64,000 nt of DNA from Sorex araneus (GCF_027595985.1 NC_073305.1:175013209-175077208); one strand, 5' to 3'; numbered from the stretch's first letter, positions 1 through 10,819 are shown. The notes: generated from the sequence alone by a model not told the origin. Numbers and translations are program-made.

Positions 1-1
1 A

Positions 2-158
2 GGGGCTGGAGCAATAGCACAGCGGGTAGGGCGTTTGCCTTGCACGTGGCTGACCTGGGTTCGATCCACGGGCATCCCATATGGTCCCCCAAATCCTGGC
101 AGGCCAGGAGCAACCCCTGAGTGTTGCTGGGTGTGACCCAAAAAGAAAAAAGAAAAAA
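2..158 (+). mobile_element. Type A SINE, near full length
   Basis: Head, B-box-like motif, body and A-rich tail all recognisable; a small body deletion removes part of the AGCACCGCCAGG segment. Confidence 0.9.
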
Positions 159-320
159 TCCAGGCTCAGTGGGATGGAGTCGCAGGCAGCTTCACATGCG
201 ACCTAGAATGCTCTGAAGTAGAGCATGGAACCCTCGACCTGGGCCTCCCGCCCAACTATTCAGGGCCTTTCCTAGGCAGCTGGGAGGGAGAGGTGAGAGT
301 AGGAGGTGCGAGGGGGGGCA

Positions 321-499
321 GGCTGGAGCAATAGCACAGCAGGTAGGGTGTTTGCTTTACACACGGCCGACCTGGGTTCGATTCCCAGCATCCCATATGG
401 TCCCCTGAGCATCGCCAGGAGTAATTCCTAAGTGCAGAGCCAGGAGTAACCCCAGTATGTTGCCAAGTGTGACCCAAAAAGCAGAGAGAGAGAGAGAGG
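321..499 (+). mobile_element. Type A SINE, full length
   Basis: Intact head to GTGTGACCCAAAAAGC; the tail is (GA)n rather than poly(A). Confidence 0.92.
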
Positions 500-509
500 T
501 AGGGAGAGA

Positions 510-1346
510 GCAGACTGCCAGGAAGAGAAGATTTGCAGGGGGTCGGATTCCTAAACAGTTCCCTGCTTTGCTCTGACTTTGCCCCTGGAGTCAAGGATTG
601 TAGGAATCCAGCAACACAGGGATGGGAAGCATTTCCCTACACAGGAGGGCAAAAGGTCCAAGGGCAAAGGTCAGCAGCTGCAGCGCGGTGCTTTACCTCT
701 GTGTGGGGTTAACCTGAGGGAAGCAAGTCTTTGGGGAAGGAAATGTCTTTGTTGCTACATTCCTCGAATTTCTAGCATTTCCACATGGTCACGGTGGCTG
801 CTCTGGCCGAGGTGGGAAGAAAGTTCTGGAAGAATATACACCGATCAGGAGCTGCTGTGGGCTGCACTAGACCCATCTGCGGAGAGTGGAAGCAGTGAGT
901 GGGGGAGTCGTGGCTGGGGGAGCCCCTGACCTTGCAGGGCTACCAAGGAGGAGGTCACAGCTGTGGGGCAGGAAACCCCTTTCTTCCTCAGCTTGTTTAT
1001 TTTCCTGAGGAAAGACAATGGTAAACAGCATAGTCTAAAGACAGCCTGTCAGGGGGGTTGTGTATTGAGCAGACTGGATTTGATCCTGAGGACACTTTCA
1101 GATGAGAACAATGATACTTACTTTGAAGCTGGGGCTGTCAAATTTAGAAGGGGAAAATGTGTAGGATGTCCGGTGAGATCTGCATTCCAGATAGAGGATG
1201 AGGACATTTTTAGTATTCCTGTGCCCCATGCAATATGTGTGTGAGCCTAGACGCTAATGCCCCAGCTTTGTTAGTAGTTTACCCAGCGGTCACAGTGCCG
1301 AGTCGAAGTAACAGCAACACGTTCTTGCGTAAAAATCGGTGTGCAA
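510..1346. other. Repeat-poor interval
   Basis: No recognised repeat or gene. Short open frames here lack any recognisable domain. Confidence 0.5.
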
Positions 1347-1512
1347 GGCATGGTGAGATAGTACAAGTGGGGTGTTTGCCTGGTACACGCCGACTAGGGT
1401 TCGATCCTCAGCATCCCATATGGTTCCCAGAAGGCCGTCTGGAGTGATCCCTGAATGCAGAGCCAGGGGTAAGCCCTGAGCCCTTCCAAGCGTGGCTCAA
1501 AACACAAATACA
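1347..1512 (+). mobile_element. Type A SINE, old
   Basis: Head eroded but GGTTCGATCC, CCCATATGG and GAGCCAGG landmarks are in order. Confidence 0.8.
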
Positions 1513-1611
1513 TCAGCGCATGGATGCTATACTTAACTCTACCATATTGCATTTTTGAAAGTCGCCAAGAATAAAAATCTTCATCACAAGATAAAAGAAA
1601 AAAATCATTTC

Positions 1612-1784
1612 CAGGACTGGAGGGAGCTCAATGGGCCGTGTGCATAGTTGGCAGAAAGGGTCTCAGCTTCAATTCCTGGTACCACACAGAATCCCCTGAG
1701 CACCACCAAGAATGGTCCCTGACCAGAGGGCCAAGACTAAGCCCAGCACCACCAAGCACGGCCCCAAACCAAAATGAATTAAGT
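1612..1784 (+). mobile_element. Type A SINE, very old
   Basis: Diverged head; body landmarks CCCCTGAGCACCACCA and CCAAGACTAAGCCC remain. Confidence 0.65.
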
Positions 1785-2486
1785 CAGAAGCCCCAGGAAG
1801 GTGATATTAATTCACCATGGTCTCTTCAGTTATAGCCTTAACCTAAAAATGAGAGGAAATTTCCAGGGGTCCCATTTCTTCTGTCCCCCACATTTTCCGT
1901 GGAGGCTTCTAAATGCAGGAAACCTCACCTAGATGTTGGGGGAAGAAATGAAACTTGAAATTCCTAAGTCCCAGTTCCATTGATGCGGGGCTATCAGCTT
2001 CGCAACACATTGTCATTCTTACGCTACACTTGAGAGGTAGTAAATTGCTTTTGGGTGGAAATGAATTAACTCTTTCCTATGACTACATTTCCATAACATG
2101 CTATCAGCAATGATTTAGCAAACTGAATATGGAAAGCTAAAAGTCCTGAGAGAGACAAGGACTCAATTCATTCATGTGTCCTCTTTCCATTAGTCTGATG
2201 TGTTTCACAAGGTGATTTTATGCTAATACTCTTTTTTTTTAAGAGCCTCAATTGTCTAACAACAAAATCAAGGAGAGATGTTCAAAAGTTAGCTAATTTG
2301 ACCTTCCTGCATCCCTAGGGTGTCTGTTGCCCTCTAAACAAGCCTCATCAACTGATCCAACATGTCTAGGTGCCCTTCAATAACTTTTAGGAGGTCTGAT
2401 TTAAAAAAAAATTTGTTCCCCAGAAATAAAACATATTAGGGACCAGAAAATTACTACAGCTCTCACCTTCACATAACCAAGCTAAG
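1785..2486. other. Repeat-poor interval
   Basis: AT-rich; I see no gene or recognised element. Confidence 0.5.
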
Positions 2487-2487
2487 T

Positions 2488-2560
2488 CCAGTTCTCAGAA
2501 GTGATCTCTGAATGCTAAAAGTAATCCCTGAGCACATCTGGAGGTGACCCCAAAATCAAT
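2488..2560 (+). mobile_element. Type A SINE fragment
   Basis: Only the 3' body (GATCTCTGAATG ... GAGGTGACCCC) survives. Confidence 0.5.
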
Positions 2561-2626
2561 CCACAAATTAATTTCTAATTGAGTAACAGCCAATACATCA
2601 AAGAAGAAATCACAAAGAAAATTATA

Positions 2627-2715
2627 GGGACTGGGGACGTGACTCCGTTTGGTGCCTGTCCTACGTGCAAGAGACTTGGTGGGTTTAATCTCCAGCACTG
2701 CAAAATAAAGAAATG
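2627..2715 (+). mobile_element. Short ID-like tRNA-derived element
   Basis: About 75 nt ending GGTTTAATCTCCAGCACTGCAA plus A-rich tail. It resembles an ID-type SINE more than type A, because it lacks the type A body. Confidence 0.5.
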
Positions 2716-2756
2716 AGAAAATACATAAGACATTATGATAAGAAAATAAGAAGGGG

Positions 2757-2947
2757 GGCTGGAGTGATAGCACAGAGGGCAGGGTGTTTGCCTTGCATGC
2801 GGCCGACCCAGGTTCGATTCCCAGCATCCCATATGGTCCCCTGAGCATGGCCAGGGGTAATTCCTGAGTGCAGAGCCAGGAATGACCCCTGAGCATTGCT
2901 GGATGGGACCCAAAAAGCAAAAAAAAAAAAAAAAAAAGAAAAAGAAA
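2757..2947 (+). mobile_element. Type A SINE, full length
   Basis: All landmarks intact with a long A tail interrupted by G. Confidence 0.92.
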
Positions 2948-2950
2948 ATT

Positions 2951-3122
2951 AGAAGGGTCAGAGCAATTATACAGTGGGAAGGGCGCTTGCCTTGTCTGCA
3001 GCCTACCAGGGTCTGATCCCCAGCATAAAATATGGTCCTCCCAGGAATAATTCCTAAGCCAGGGTTAACCAGTGAGCATTGCCAGATGTGGTCCAGAAAA
3101 CAAATAAATAAATAAATAAAAC
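2951..3122 (+). mobile_element. Type A SINE, moderately old
   Basis: Follows the previous copy almost directly, head to tail; the tail is (AAAT)n. Confidence 0.85.
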
Positions 3123-3280
3123 AAGGGTGAGGCATGCCCAAATATTTGGAATGCAGGTAGAGCAGTGCTTTGAGGGTAATTAATAGCTGTAGACAACTAT
3201 ACCACTAATGAAAATCTTAAGCCAATGACCAAATCTTCACCTTAAGAATGAGAAGATGTAAAAAAAAAAAATGAGAAGAA

Positions 3281-3478
3281 GGACTAGAGAGATAGTACAG
3301 AGGGTGAGGCTCATGCCTTGCATTCACCCAAACCCGGTTCAATCCCTGGCACCTCATATGGTCCCCCCCAATACTACCAGAGGTCTGATAACAGAGCACA
3401 GAGCCAGGGACAGACCCTGACTACTGTGAAGGGTGACCCTCAAACAAAAATAAATGAATGAATAAAATAAAATGAATA
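3281..3478 (+). mobile_element. Type A SINE, old
   Basis: Head and body recognisable; tail of AAATGA-type repeats. Confidence 0.8.
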
Positions 3479-3529
3479 TTTGAACAAAGAAAACCTAAGG
3501 CCAAAAGAGATGCTTTCGTCGGGAGCGAG

Positions 3530-3676
3530 GAGTGGTGTGCGTGTTCAGAGGCTGCTCTGGCTCTGGGCCTGAGGTTTGTTCTCAGTCAGGATCTAGGATT
3601 TTGAGGGACCAGGGGTCAAACAGGGCTGCATGCAAGACAAGCGCCATAACTCCTGTACTATCTCTCTGGCTATCTA
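3530..3676 (-). mobile_element. Type A SINE, old, antisense
   Basis: Ends in a head-complement CTATCTCTCTGGC; the body is diverged. Confidence 0.65.
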
Positions 3677-3685
3677 CTTATTTAG

Positions 3686-3862
3686 GGGCCAGAGCAATAG
3701 TACAGCAGGGAGGGCATTTGCCTTACACGTGACCAACCTGGGTTTGATCCTTGGCATCCCTTATGGTCCTCTGAGCACCACCAGGAGTGATTCCAGAGTG
3801 CAGAGCCAGGAGTAACCTCTGAGCATCACCAGACACGACCCAAAAGTGAAAAAAAACAAAGG
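3686..3862 (+). mobile_element. Type A SINE, moderately old
   Basis: Complete; starts 10 nt after an antisense copy, giving a close inverted pair. Confidence 0.88.
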
Positions 3863-3887
3863 GGGGGAAGAGTATTTATTTAATTAG

Positions 3888-4038
3888 GGTTTGGGGGCGG
3901 CCATTCCAGGTGACTCCGAGGGGATATTCCTGGCTCCTGCTCAGAACTGACCCTCAGTGCTCCAGAGACCATATTGGTACTGGGAATCAACAATATGCCA
4001 GATCAGTGCCGTAACCCCTATGTTACCTCTCTGGTTCT
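3888..4038 (-). mobile_element. Type A SINE, very old, antisense
   Basis: Body landmarks (GGACCATA-like, GGGAATCAA) and the TTACCTCTCTGG end are visible. Confidence 0.6.
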
Positions 4039-4096
4039 CCCTCTAAAGAACTTTTAAAGAAAAATTAATACTAACCCTTCACACGCTCTTTAAGAC

Positions 4097-4270
4097 AGGG
4101 TCTGGAGAGATAGTACAATACATCTTGTATGCGGCTCACCTGTCTTTGATCCCCAGCATCCCATATGGTCCCCCACGCTCCTCCAGGGGTGATGCCTGAG
4201 CCCAGAGTCAGGAATAAGCCCTGAGCACCACCAGGTGTGGCTCCCAATCCCCCCAAAAGGAAAACAAAGA
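4097..4270 (+). mobile_element. Type A SINE, old
   Basis: Short deletion in the head between box A and box B regions; body complete. Confidence 0.8.
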
Positions 4271-4529
4271 ACAGTTCCCTATTCAAAACTCATTTAATAA
4301 GGGCAGCATTACTCTGATTGTTAAAAACAAGATAAAAATGGCAAGAAATGAAACTGACAGGCCCAAACACCTTATGATCATATTTGACAGTCTATACACA
4401 GCATATTTATAGCTTCTATGGAAACAGACATTAAAATACTCAGCAAAATACCAGCAAAGAGAACACAGAAACATATTAAAAATGTTTCTAATGCCGTGAG
4501 CAAGTGGGAGTGATCTCAGGAATGCAATA

Positions 4530-4890
4530 GAGAAATGAAGTGCCGATGCAGGTTACAGCACGTATCAAAAGGCCAATGCTTGAAAACATTGAGCTAAGTG
4601 AAAGAAGTCGATCAGAGCACCACAGAGTGTAAGGGTTGTTTCTATGTCATATCCTCCGTAAACCTAATTTGAGAGATTTAAGTTGTTTGGTGATGCTTAG
4701 GAATTAAGGTGAGGCATGGAAGAGGAGAAATGGACTCACTGCTCAGTGGTGCATGGACTCCTTCCACAATCATGAAAATGTTTCAAAATTAGGCCTTGGT
4801 GAAGTTTTATAGGTTGGTGAATGTGCTCAAATACATTACATTTACATTTACAATGAATGAAGTACATCTTTTATGTTAGCTGTATCTCTT
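4530..4890 (+). mobile_element. Ancient mammalian L1 3' end (L1M-type)
   Basis: Reads GAGCTAAGTGAAAGAAG, then GAAAATGTTTCAAAATTAG, then a TGTATCTC-like end and poly(A). This order matches old mammalian L1 ORF2 end and 3' UTR. Confidence 0.75.
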
Positions 4891-4929
4891 AAAAAAAAAA
4901 AAAAAGCAACTCTTTAAAAAGAACGTGAT

Positions 4930-5105
4930 GGAGCCAGAGTGATGGTATAGCCTTGCATGTGGCCGATGACCCGGGTTCTGTCTCTGGCATCCCATATGGG
5001 CCCATATGGTCCCCCAAGCACTACCAGGAGTAATTCCTATGTGCAGAGCCAGGAGTAAGCCCTAATCATTGCCGGATGTGATCGAAAAAGAAAACAATAA
5101 AAAAC
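4930..5105 (+). mobile_element. Type A SINE
   Basis: Contains a local duplication of CCCATATGG in the body. Confidence 0.85.
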
Positions 5106-5109
5106 ATGA

Positions 5110-5314
5110 TGGGGCTTGAGAAATTGTACAGGCATTCAGCACTTACCTTCAATGTGGGAGATCAAGGGTCAATCCCCAGAAGCCCCAATGGTGTACCCCC
5201 CGACCCCCCTCTTCACACAAGCACTGTGGGGTAACTCTGGCACAAAGCCAGCAATAAACCCTAAGCACTGCTGGGTGTGGCCCCTAAACCAAAACCAATA
5301 ATAAGAATAAAAAG
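5110..5314 (+). mobile_element. Type A SINE, old
   Basis: Head diverged; body ends in GCTGGGTGTGGCCCC with a mixed A-rich tail. It sits directly behind the previous copy. Confidence 0.75.
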
Positions 5315-5449
5315 AATATAGCCTCATGTTCTCTCGTTTTTTCCTAAGCTAATCATACGCAAACTAGGCTTCCTATCTTTCCTATGACTTTTACTATCAC
5401 TCTTGAGATTTAGTTGGAAAAGTTCACAATTTCTAGAAACTCTTTTTCT

Positions 5450-5603
5450 TTTGAAAGGTCACACCCTGTGATGCTTACTCCTGGTTCTGTGCTCATGGAT
5501 CATTCTTAGCAGTGCTTAGGCCCCCATCTGTTGTGCCAGGGATCGAATCCAGGTAGACCATGTGCAAGGCTGGTACCTTCTCCACTGTGCTATCTCCAGT
5601 CCT
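5450..5603 (-). mobile_element. Type A SINE, old, antisense
   Basis: GGTCACACCC start and GTGCTATCTCCAG end in the expected antisense order. Confidence 0.8.
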
Positions 5604-5634
5604 AGAAAATTGTCTTAAAATCACTTCTCTGAGT

Positions 5635-5826
5635 GAGATAGAGCTAGTACAGTGGGCAGGACCCTGGCCTTGCATGCAGCTACCCAGGTTGGATCTCGAA
5701 CACCCCAGATGGCCTCCCGAGCCAGACAGGGGTGATCTCTGAGTGCAGAGAGCCAGGAGTAAACCCTGAGCACCTCTGGGGGTGGCCCCAAGACCAAAGA
5801 GAAAGAAAGAAAAAGAAAGAAGGAAA
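5635..5826 (+). mobile_element. Type A SINE, old
   Basis: Body complete; GAAA-type tail. Confidence 0.75.
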
Positions 5827-6295
5827 TGGATGAAAGTCCCTGCCACTGGGGCTGAGCGCTCTTTCTCTGAGCCTAGGGCTTGGAGGAGTGTGGGACGGCT
5901 GGCCCATAGCAGGAGGAAAGCAGGGAGGACATGCCGCCCTTCCCCTACCTCTCTCCGTGCCCTCCTCGGCCCCTGCATTCTTCCTGCTGGCAGGAAGTCA
6001 GACAACCTGGAAGTCGGGCCACCGTCATTAGACATTAGCCTCCCGGCCCATGAGTAAGACACGGGGCCATTGGAGCAGGACCAGCACACACCCCTCCTGC
6101 AGGGGTCACTGACCTCAGTCAGTGTCCCAGTTCCAGCCTCCAGATGGGTACCAGGAAGCCTCGCCCAGATGGCCAAGGCCTGTCACCACAGCCACTTCTC
6201 TGCCGCTGCTGTTAGGAGGGAGTCTTGGATCTTGCTGACGTAGGAATGCTGTCCCTTCCTTTGTGCTTGAAGCCCTTCATGTAGTAGCTTTGTCG
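5827..6295. other. Repeat-poor interval, GC-richer
   Basis: No recognised element. An open frame crosses it but shows no known domain and continues into a SINE. Confidence 0.5.
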
Positions 6296-6478
6296 GGGGC
6301 TGGAGAGATAGTACAGAGGGTAGGGGCGCTAGCCTCGCACGCAGTCGAGCCAAGTTTGCTCCCTGGTACCCCAGAGGGTCCCCTGAACCTGCCAGGAGTG
6401 ATCCCTGAGTGTAGAACCAGGGGTAAGCAGGAGTACAACCGGGTGTGGCCCCAAAACCAGAAAAAAAAAGAAAAGGTA
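6296..6478 (+). mobile_element. Type A SINE
   Basis: Complete copy of the GGCCCC subtype (GTGTGGCCCCAAAACC instead of GTGTGACCCAAAAAGC). Confidence 0.87.
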
Positions 6479-7321
6479 GGAGAATGTTGTAGGAGGAGCA
6501 GCCCTATTGAACAGAGCCTTTGTTGGACACTAACCACGGCCCTGCCCTGCTGCTTTTATTTTAATGACCAAAAAAGAGGGTCACATGGGCTGGGCTGGGT
6601 TCACTCAGAGGCATCCGCCTTCTGTGCAGTCACCAGCTGTGCCCTGACATGGACCCAGCACTGGGTTAGGAACCTCAGGGGACTCTCTGCAGCGTGCTCA
6701 GGCAGGCGCGGGCCAGATGAACAGACCTGGGTATCTCTAAACCAAGGTGGTGACGGTGCCTCTGGGCCGTCCTTGAGTGCCCCCGAGAACTGGCCACTGG
6801 CCATATCCTCAGTGCAACCCTCCTAGCAACCGGGAAGGAAGCTGGAGCCCCATCCTAGAAGAGCTTACAGTATAATGAGCTGCCAAACCCATTAAATAAT
6901 AGCATCTTCCGGGAAGAAGGTATTTATGAACACGCTTCTATGGCTGCCCCAAAGCATCGTGCATTTTGCTGTCTTGACCGCACGGCCGCCTCTGGCTGGT
7001 CCCTGGCTGGTCACAGGCTTCAAAGGAGGGTGGGGATTTGCCTCTGCAAATCCAGCCCTACCAGAATGACTTGCCATCTCACTCCCACTGCCAAATGGGC
7101 AGCTGGCTTTTGAATGAGCTTGTTAATTTTTCTTTTCCTCAGCTGGTTGGTAAACTGGATTTTCTTTTGGTGGAATCCTAATCACTTCCCTGGCAGAATT
7201 GTGTTTGCTTGGTCAGTGAGCCCAGGGTTTGGTAACGTTCGCGTTAATGTTTACTTAACAAATGTAATTTATTCTCCCGAAATAACCTAGCTTAATTGAA
7301 ATGTTTAAAAAGTGCAGAGAC
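6479..7321. other. Repeat-poor interval
   Basis: No repeats seen in about 840 bp. The AT-rich part at 7085-7320 has the look of a conserved non-coding block; untested. Confidence 0.5.
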
Positions 7322-7506
7322 GGGGCCGGAGCGATAGTACCCCGCATAGGGTGCTTGCTTTGCATGTGGCTGACCTGGGTTTGATCCCTGGAATCCCATA
7401 GGTTCCCCTAAGCTGGCCAGGAGTGATTCCTGAACACAGAACCAGGAGTAAGCCCTGAGCATTCGCTAGGTGTGACCCAAGACCTCAAAAAGAAAACAAA
7501 AATTTA
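7322..7506 (+). mobile_element. Type A SINE
   Basis: Complete; small changes in the head. Confidence 0.88.
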
Positions 7507-7525
7507 ATTAAAAATTAAAAGCATC

Positions 7526-7700
7526 GGGGCTGGAACGATACGGGTAGGGTGGTTTGCCTTGCATGCAGCCAACTGGGGTTCGATTCCCAGCATCCCATAT
7601 GTCCGCTGAGTACTGCCAGGGGGGATTCCTGAGTGCAGAGCCAGGAGTAACCCCTGAGCATCTCCAGGTGTGACCCAAAAAGCAAAAAAAAAAAAAAAAT
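7526..7700 (+). mobile_element. Type A SINE
   Basis: About 9 nt missing in the box A region (GCACAGC lost); otherwise intact with a 16-nt A tail. Confidence 0.9.
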
Positions 7701-7730
7701 TAAAAGCATAAACTGCTCAATGAGGTTGCA

Positions 7731-7868
7731 AGGGATTGGAGTCCAGGCTTTGCATGCAGGAGCCCAGGGCTGAGTTCCAAGCACCTCGTAATTCCCCAAG
7801 CACTGCCGGGAGCAACTCTAGCACAGAGCCAAGGAGCACCACTGGATGTGGCCCCGAAACCAAGTAAG
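7731..7868 (+). mobile_element. Type A SINE, old, head-deleted
   Basis: The head is shortened; the body ends GGATGTGGCCCCGAAACC. Confidence 0.65.
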
Positions 7869-7889
7869 TCATCATCGTAACCATAGTCA

Positions 7890-8090
7890 TGGGGCCAGAG
7901 ACCACGTGGTCTAGTGGTTCCTAGCATACAGAAGTCTTGGGTTCGAGGCCCAGAATCACATGGTCCCCAGAGCACAGACCCGGTAGCCCCCCGCTGGGCC
8001 TAAGTGAAACAGAGCCAAGTATTTCCAGGGGTAGCCCCCAAGTCCCTGAGCTTGGCATATTCCCCATCCTCCAAAAGAAAAAAAAAAATC
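7890..8090 (+). mobile_element. Type A-related SINE, very old
   Basis: GGGTTCGAGGCCC box-B-like motif and CATGGTCCCC body are visible, followed by an A-rich tail. Confidence 0.55.
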
Positions 8091-8095
8091 AAAGA

Positions 8096-8170
8096 TGCAA
8101 TTCAATGGTAGAGCACATTCAGCGGTCTTGTGTGTGAGGCCCTGGGCTCAATCACAGCACTGCGCTAATA
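8096..8170 (+). mobile_element. Short ID-like tRNA-derived element
   Basis: CAATGGTAGAGCACA ... GTGAGGCCCTGGGCTCAATC, about 70 nt, followed by (TAA)n. Strongly like an ID SINE; no type A body follows. Confidence 0.6.
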
Positions 8171-8289
8171 ATAATAATCGCAATTATTCTGATAATGGTA
8201 TTTTACCCCTATAAAAAATATGGGGGAGAAGAAAGTGTATAGCTGTGAACAGTATGGTATTTCTTGTCATAGCTAAAAAATGGAATCCA

Positions 8290-8472
8290 GGGGCTGGAGC
8301 GATAGCACAGCAGGTAGGGTGTTTGCCTTGCACGCGGTCGACCCGGGTTCGATTCCCAGGATCCCATATGGTCCCCTGAGCACCGCCAGGAGTGATTCCT
8401 GAGTGCATGAGTCAGGAGTAATCCCTGTGCATCGCTGGGTGTGACCCAAAAAGCAAAAAAAAAAAAAAAAAG
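8290..8472 (+). mobile_element. Type A SINE, young
   Basis: Near-consensus, flanked by an 8-bp target duplication GGAATCCA. Confidence 0.95.
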
Positions 8473-8548
8473 GAATCCATTGTCTTTTTTTCTGGACTGT
8501 GAGGTTTCTCCAAGATGAGGTTTCTCCATCAGAAATAGACTGGTGGAT

Positions 8549-8649
8549 GGGGGCTGGAGCATTTGCCAGGGGTGACTCCTGAGTGCAGAACCAGGAGTAA
8601 CCCCTGTGCATTGCCAGCTGTGACCCATAAAGCAAAAAAGAAAAAAAAG
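8549..8649 (+). mobile_element. Type A SINE, internally deleted
   Basis: Head start joined directly to the 3' body, losing the box B region. It lies between two copies of the target AGAAATAGACTGGTGG. Confidence 0.88.
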
Positions 8650-8665
8650 AGAAATAGACTGGTGG

Positions 8666-8815
8666 GCCAGAGCAATAGGATAGCAGGTAAACCTTGTATG
8701 CATCTGACCCAGGTTTGATCACTGCCCTCCGCCCCATCCCATGTATCCCCCAAAGCAGTCAAGAGTGATTCCTGAGCATCACTGGATGTGACCCAAGAAA
8801 CCAAAACAAACAAGA
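8666..8815 (+). mobile_element. Type A SINE, older neighbour at the same target
   Basis: Followed by a third copy of AGAAATAGACTGGTG, showing that two SINEs used one target sequence. Confidence 0.85.
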
Positions 8816-8830
8816 AGAAATAGACTGGTG

Positions 8831-9458
8831 CCTGCAGTTATGATGACTCAGAAGAGAAACAAAATGGGATACTGGATGAGAACCCAAGGTCATTACACTC
8901 AGACACATGGGACTGTGCCAAAGAGCTATATTCTCTAAGATGGGCACATTGCAAAACCCTGTAATGGTGGCCTCGGCTACATAACAGTCTCCTGGACTTG
9001 CCAACTTGTGATGCAGAGAGGCCTTCACTTACAGATCCAGAGAACTGAAGGTCAAAGCAGTTGCCCACGCTTGCTTCATCTTCCAGACCTCAGGAAATCA
9101 GTTATGCTAGTCTTCCGTACTTCCCACTTCCACCCACTAGCTCTGGGCCCAAATTACGCCTGATCACATCCTACCCACTAGCATGAGCAGATTAGCAAAG
9201 GATTCTTCCTCTGGACAGCCACAGCTGGTATTTCCAGTCAAAATAAGTGCCATATCCTCATGCCATTGGTAGATTAAAACTATGTTGCTATGAAGAAAAG
9301 GTCAGCTCCTCTACCCTTGGATTAAATGGCTTGGTGTATGGAATCAACTGTAACTCATGGACAGATGACCTTTGCCTACCTCTTGGGGTGGGTCAGAGTT
9401 CTAGACACTCAGGTCTCATCTATAAGGATCTATTTCTTTTTTGGGCAAGGGACAAAAA
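8831..9458. other. Repeat-poor interval
   Basis: No recognised repeat or gene. Confidence 0.5.
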
Positions 9459-9481
9459 GGATGGGTAAGTTTTTTGTTTCT

Positions 9482-9646
9482 CTTTTTTTGCTTTTTAGGT
9501 CACACCCGGCGATGCACAGGCGTCACTCCTGGCTCTGCACTCAGGAATTACCCCTGGAAGTGCTCAGGGGACCATATGGGATGCTGGGAATCGAACCCGG
9601 GTTGGCAAGGCAAACGCCTTACCCGCTGTGCTGTCATTCCAGCCCC
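9482..9646 (-). mobile_element. Type A SINE, antisense
   Basis: Near-complete; flanked by AGGATGGGTAAGTTT and AGGATGGGTCAGTTT (one mismatch), a target duplication. Confidence 0.93.
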
Positions 9647-9719
9647 AGGATGGGTCAGTTTGAGTGGTTGATTTCCCAACCTCCATTTAAACAGCAAGTC
9701 CTAGCACATTTTGCTCTGA

Positions 9720-9886
9720 GTTTTTGGGTCACATGAAAACCTGTGATGCTCAGGGGTTACTCTTGACTCTGAGCTCAGAAAGTGCTTCTAGTAGTGCTTT
9801 TAGGGACCATATGGAGTGCAGGGTATTGAACCCAGGTCAGTCATGTACTAGGCAAGCCCCCTCCCCGCTGTACTGTCTCTCTGGCC
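9720..9886 (-). mobile_element. Type A SINE, old, antisense
   Basis: Body and CTGTCTCTCTGGCCC head complement present. Confidence 0.8.
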
Positions 9887-9996
9887 CAAGTCTGACATAT
9901 GTAGTGAGCATGTGCTACCCCACCCCCTAAATAAAACTTTTTTCTTATTTTGAATTTTCCTTCAATATGGTTATAACTTGAATATCGAATAAGTCC

Positions 9997-10165
9997 TGGA
10001 TGTCGATATGCCAAAAACAGTAACAACAATATGCTCTTCATGTTCCTGGAGCGAGCAGACGCCATTGGGCTACCCTAGCTTGCGACAGGGACGAATAGAG
10101 ACATTACTGGCACCCGCTCAAGCAATCAGTGAGCAATGGGATGACAGTGATACAGTGATGGTCAT
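9997..10165 (+). mobile_element. Long-form relative of type B SINE, 3' part
   Basis: Contains GATATGCCAAAAACAGTAAC, then a segment absent from short type B copies, then ACATTACTGGCACCCGCTC and GAGCAATGGGATGACAGTGA. No tRNA-like head. Confidence 0.75.
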
Positions 10166-10194
10166 AACTCAAGGGCATCATGTTACAATGAAGT

Positions 10195-10490
10195 AAATCA
10201 GAAGGGATGGCCTCTCTTATATATGAAACACACAGAAACCATATAAGGGAGCAGACAACTTGTGATGAAAACAAACTCTTAAATTCCACAGTAGAACCAG
10301 GGTTACCTAGAGAGGGCAGAAGGGAAGCAAGAAAGGGGAGTGAGCAGGGACCTTGGGACACTGGTGATGGGAATTTGGCACTTGGGTTGTGGGTGTGGTG
10401 TAGTAGCCTTATTTGCCTGAAGCATCAACAAGAAACCTATTGTAAACTGTGTACCACAGTAGTAATATACGGTAATAAAAGTTAAAACTC
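10195..10490 (+). mobile_element. Shrew L1-type 3' end, older copy
   Basis: Aligns in order with the copies at 50.95 kb and 56.74 kb: a GTAGAACCAGGGTTACC segment, a GGTGATGGGAA segment and a TTGTAAACTGTGTACC end before AATAAAAG. Confidence 0.65.
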
Positions 10491-10492
10491 CA

Positions 10493-10668
10493 GGGGCTAG
10501 AGACAGCACAGTAGGTAAGCTGCTTGCCTTGCATGCACTTGACCCTGATTCGATTCTCGGCATCCCATATGATCCCCCAAGTCCACCAAGAGTCATCCTT
10601 GACTGGAGTAGGCCCTGCGCACAGCTGGGGGTGGCCAAAAAAAAAAAACGAAAGAAAGAAAAGAAAGA
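10493..10668 (+). mobile_element. Type A SINE, old
   Basis: Body shortened; GAAA-type tail. Confidence 0.8.
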
Positions 10669-10769
10669 CTTCATCCAGGTCATAAAAAAATATCCACAAT
10701 AAAAGGCCCTTGGTCCCAGGGAGACCTTGGTAAGACGTGAACATGTTTGGCAAAAAGCTTTTAGCGTAG

Positions 10770-10813
10770 CTTTTCTTTCCCATACACATTTCAGTGTGTA
10801 TGGGAAAGAAAAG
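10770..10813. repeat. Perfect inverted repeat, 19-bp arms, 6-nt loop
   Basis: Left arm CTTTTCTTTCCCATACACA (10770-10788), loop TTTCAG, right arm exactly its reverse complement (10795-10813). Pairing stops abruptly at both outer ends. Confidence 0.95.
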
Positions 10814-10819
10814 AATCCT

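Noticed and set aside
2757-2947. SINE heads considered as functional tRNA genes
   Set aside because: Box A/B-like motifs exist, but no acceptor stem or cloverleaf closes and a SINE body and A tail follow.
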